Source: Winogradskyella wichelsiae (lineage in GTDB: Bacteria; Bacteroidota; Bacteroidia; Flavobacteriales; Flavobacteriaceae). Taken from it: a stretch of DNA of 64,000 nucleotides. Made by a program: the position numbers and the translations under genes. The notes under the pieces were generated by a model that saw only the letters and a program-made list of their open reading frames with translations, was not told the origin of the DNA and ran no database searches. Shown piece after piece: positions 61,617 to 64,000 of the stretch. The stretch covers positions 620,001 to 684,000 of the forward strand of contig NZ_JABFDJ010000001.1 of NCBI RefSeq assembly GCF_013403925.1, written 5' to 3'. Each line of letters opens with the position of its first letter. Positions within the stretch are counted from its first letter, which is position 1.

Positions 61617-63401
61617 TTAACCTTCACAACTAGCACAATCTTTCTTTTGCTTAAACTTCTGTGCAGCATTCATACTGTGTTGGTAGTACAATGATTTTAC
61701 ACCTAACTGCCAAGCGGTAACATAAAGCTTATTAATATCTTTAACGGGCATATCTGGATGCACCATAATATTCAATGACTGTGATTGATCTATGTGGTTT
61801 TGTCTGTTTGCCGCCTGATAAATAATGGTCATTTGGTCAATTTCAGAATAGGTTTTAAATACGTCTTTTTCTTCTTCTGTAAGCTCATCTAAATGTTGTA
61901 CAGAACCATCGTAATCACGGATGCTTTTCCAAATTGCACTAGTGTTTAATCCTTTGTCTTCTAAAAGCGCTACTAAATACGGGTTTTTAATCGTCGTTTT
62001 AATTTTAGCAATATCTTTTACATAACTATTAGACCATATTGGCTCAATACCCTGAGATACTTGTCCTAAAATAAACGCTGAAGATGTTGTTGGTGCTACA
62101 GCATTTAAGGTTGTGTTACGCCTTCCGTAGCCTTTTAAAACTTCTGGCTCACCAAATAACTTAGCTAATTCTTCTGATGCTTTTACAGATTTGTCTTTAA
62201 TTGTTTTAAAGATCTCACTATTTAAATCAAAAGCTTCTTTACTATCAAAACTTACCATTTTAGATTGTAATAAAGAGTGCCATCCTAAAGCTCCTAAACC
62301 TAAAGCTCTGTTTTCTTTAGCAAACGTGTATGCTTTTTCCATAAACATAAATGTATGTCTATCGTCACGGTTTTCAGAATCTCTGTAAACTTCTAATTTG
62401 GTAATAAATTCTTCTAAAACCGCATCTAAAAAGTAGACCATAGTTTCTACAGCATCGGTATCTTTCCACTTATCGTAATGTAATAAGTTGATAGAAGATA
62501 GTACACAAACAAAAGACCAACGGTCGTTTGTAGGCAACATAATTTCTGAACATAAGTTACTCGCGTAAATCTCATGATTCTTATCTTTATAAACATCTGG
62601 AGCTTTATTATTAGCATTGTCTCTAAAGAAAATATAAGGATATCCTATTTCTCCTCTACGTTGTAATACTTTTGCCCAGATGGCTCTTTTATCAGAATCG
62701 CCATCAATCATTTCTTGCATCCACTCGTTACCAACAGTAACACCATGGGTTAACTCTTGTATTGGATTTCCTTCCGTACCTATTTCTAAAAACTCGTGAA
62801 TATCTGCATGCTCAATTGGTAAGTATGGAGAAAAACGACCTCTTCTCACTGAACCTTGACTTACAACATCGACCATTTTTTCGAACAATTGCATAATATG
62901 AACTGCTCCTGAAGATTCACCGTTATTTTTTACCGGTGCACCTCTATGTCTTAATTTACCAAAATAACCAGAAGTACCACCCCCTAATTTAGACATCATA
63001 CCAACTTCAGACTGTGTATATAGAATATCTCCCATATCATCAGAAATGTGCGAACCAAAACAACTGATTGGTAAGCCACGTTTTTTTCCGAAGTTAGACC
63101 AAACCGGTGATGCTAATGAATAGTAACCTTCGGCCATGTAGCCATAAAACTTATCGGCAAAACCATCGATGCCTAATATTTTTTCTGCATTATCAGCAAT
63201 TTCTCTTATACGCTCTTCAGGTGTTGTATCTCCTGTTAGGTATCCTGAGGCTAAAAACTGACGACTATTTTCTGTTAACCACTTAATTTCTGGTGCTGCT
63301 TTAGCTTCTTTTATTGCTTCTTTTCTAGCTTTAATTAATTCATCGTGGCTAGATGTTTTTGTTGATTCGTGAATCACTGTATTTTTAATGTCTTGGTTCA
63401 T
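61617..63401 (-). CDS. nrdA: Ribonucleotide reductase class I, large subunit, short form
   Basis: 594 residues. Reduces ribonucleoside diphosphates with NrdB. Redox cysteines are in PISCFGSHI and WSFVCVLSSIN, the radical-site motif is NLCSEIMLP, and the C-terminal shuttle pair is DCASCEG. Compared with E. coli NrdA (761 residues) the N-terminal ATP-cone is absent: the protein begins with a short polar leader then WLTENSRQFLASGYL of the catalytic core. In related Flavobacteriaceae (Leeuwenhoekiella blandensis) the cone is carried by NrdB instead. 14 bases downstream of nrdB. Confidence 0.95.
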   Translation of the reverse strand: MNQDIKNTVIHESTKTSSHDELIKARKEAIKEAKAAPEIKWLTENSRQFLASGYLTGDTTPEERIREIADNAEKILGIDGFADKFYGYMAEGYYSLASPVWSNFGKKRGLPISCFGSHISDDMGDILYTQSEVGMMSKLGGGTSGYFGKLRHRGAPVKNNGESSGAVHIMQLFEKMVDVVSQGSVRRGRFSPYLPIEHADIHEFLEIGTEGNPIQELTHGVTVGNEWMQEMIDGDSDKRAIWAKVLQRRGEIGYPYIFFRDNANNKAPDVYKDKNHEIYASNLCSEIMLPTNDRWSFVCVLSSINLLHYDKWKDTDAVETMVYFLDAVLEEFITKLEVYRDSENRDDRHTFMFMEKAYTFAKENRALGLGALGWHSLLQSKMVSFDSKEAFDLNSEIFKTIKDKSVKASEELAKLFGEPEVLKGYGRRNTTLNAVAPTTSSAFILGQVSQGIEPIWSNSYVKDIAKIKTTIKNPYLVALLEDKGLNTSAIWKSIRDYDGSVQHLDELTEEEKDVFKTYSEIDQMTIIYQAANRQNHIDQSQSLNIMVHPDMPVKDINKLYVTAWQLGVKSLYYQHSMNAAQKFKQKKDCASCEG

Positions 63402-63415
63402 ATGGTCGTTGTGGT

Positions 63416-64000
63416 TTAAAATAAGTCGTCTCCGGTTACACTTTTTTGTCTCTTAGCATAGTTTATAGAACGTTTTACGAAGAAATCTCCATGTTTTGTT
63501 CCTATAATCTCATCATCAAACCATTCGGTTTGTGCCAATAAGGTTTCATCAACATCAAATACTTTTTCGATGCCAATGCTTTCTAATGAATTATTAAATC
63601 TGTTTTTAATAAATTCATTAATTACATTTTTAGGTAAAAACTCTAGTTCACCTGCTTCAAAAATCCAATCCACTAGTTTACTTTCAGAATCATAAGCTTC
63701 AACACATAATTCTCTTACTAGAGTGCTATGTTCTGCGTCGAACCAAGTTGGATTTTCTTTTTTGATAATTTTGATAATATCAATCCCAAAATCACCATGA
63801 ATTTGCTCTTCTTTCGAAGTCGCTTCAACCACATTAGACACTCCTTTAAGCATGTTTTTATGTTTGTTAAATGCCATGATGATTAAGAATTGTGAAAATA
63901 AAGACACATGCTCAATAAATAAAGAGAACAATAAAATTGACTCTGCATATTCTTTATTGTCTTCACTTTTTGCATTCTTTAAAGCGGTTTCTAAATAATG
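63416..64000 (-). CDS. nrdB: Ribonucleotide reductase class I, small subunit (partial, N-terminus off the window)
   Basis: 195 C-terminal residues visible; the frame is open to the window edge (HYLETALKNAKSEDNKEYAE at the edge), so the internal TTG/ATG positions are not starts. Metal ligands of the second half, FIEHVS (Glu, His) and EEQIHGDFG (Glu, His), are present, as is the C-terminal tail that docks to NrdA. Whether the N-terminus holds an ATP-cone cannot be seen here. Cotranscribed with nrdA. Confidence 0.93.
   Translation of the reverse strand, partial: HYLETALKNAKSEDNKEYAESILLFSLFIEHVSLFSQFLIIMAFNKHKNMLKGVSNVVEATSKEEQIHGDFGIDIIKIIKKENPTWFDAEHSTLVRELCVEAYDSESKLVDWIFEAGELEFLPKNVINEFIKNRFNNSLESIGIEKVFDVDETLLAQTEWFDDEIIGTKHGDFFVKRSINYAKRQKSVTGDDLF

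Noticed and set aside
1..64000. CRISPR arrays, rRNA, tRNA or insertion sequences
   Set aside because: No regularly spaced repeats of suitable length, no recognisable rRNA or tRNA sequence, and no transposase-like protein were seen.

Overview
The window is AT-rich chromosomal DNA from a member of the Flavobacteriaceae (Bacteroidota). The evidence is a Por/type IX secretion C-terminal signal on a secreted protease, several TonB-dependent receptors, promoters of the TAnnTTTG type, few Shine-Dalgarno sequences, and housekeeping proteins (SucA, Dxs, AspS, NrdA) that read like flavobacterial ones. I see no rRNA, tRNA, CRISPR array, insertion sequence or integrase. Both ends cut a gene: a type I asparaginase on the left and nrdB on the right.

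Left part (1-10.4 kb). After asparaginase and a TatD nuclease comes a minus-strand ECF sigma factor with a membrane TPR partner. Divergent to it are a lipoprotein, a PKD/beta-barrel protein, a signal-peptide-bearing TPR-CHAT protease anchored by a C-terminal helix, a cytoplasmic retropepsin and an orphan LuxR-type response regulator. Just behind the regulator, two identical 16-bp palindromes (TACGTAA-AG-TTACGTA) precede two short transcription units: a candidate small RNA with a strong terminator, and an unlisted 38-residue membrane peptide. I regard this protease/regulator locus as the most likely undescribed system here.

Middle (10.4-30.8 kb). sucB-sucA is followed by a nitrous-oxide-reduction island: lipoprotein cytochrome c, a decayed fasciclin gene, a Sec-type (clade II) lipoprotein nosZ, a NosB-like membrane protein, nosL, a CopD-like protein, nosD, nosF, nosY, three small Cys/Met/His-rich exported proteins and an OprC/NosA-like TonB receptor with a CxxxM copper motif. 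Convergent to it lies an NO-stress set (rrf2, ric, a heme-copper-oxidase-like membrane protein). One degenerate motif (GAy-N4-TTGTC, read on the appropriate strand) lies before nos, the copper set, ric and rrf2, which suggests one Rrf2 regulon; a CRP/FNR-type palindrome is also placed at the nos promoter.

Right part (30.8-64 kb). A prenyl synthase and a small conserved protein precede a TetR-RND efflux operon with a clear operator. Then follow aspS, a CLC channel, a cold-shock protein, a PrcB-like lipoprotein, tadA, an M36 T9SS protease, dxs, dgt, a TonB receptor with a duplicated repeat lipoprotein, a YwqK-like secreted protein, a PiT phosphate transporter with a PhoU-like tail, an OmpA lipoprotein, two exported proteins, a lone BRO-family antirepressor and nrdBA. 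Around the phosphate transporter I see heptamers (TAACATT) repeated with an 11-bp period, the layout of a Pho box, which suggests that the receptor pair, the YwqK-like protein and the transporter form a phosphate-limitation set.
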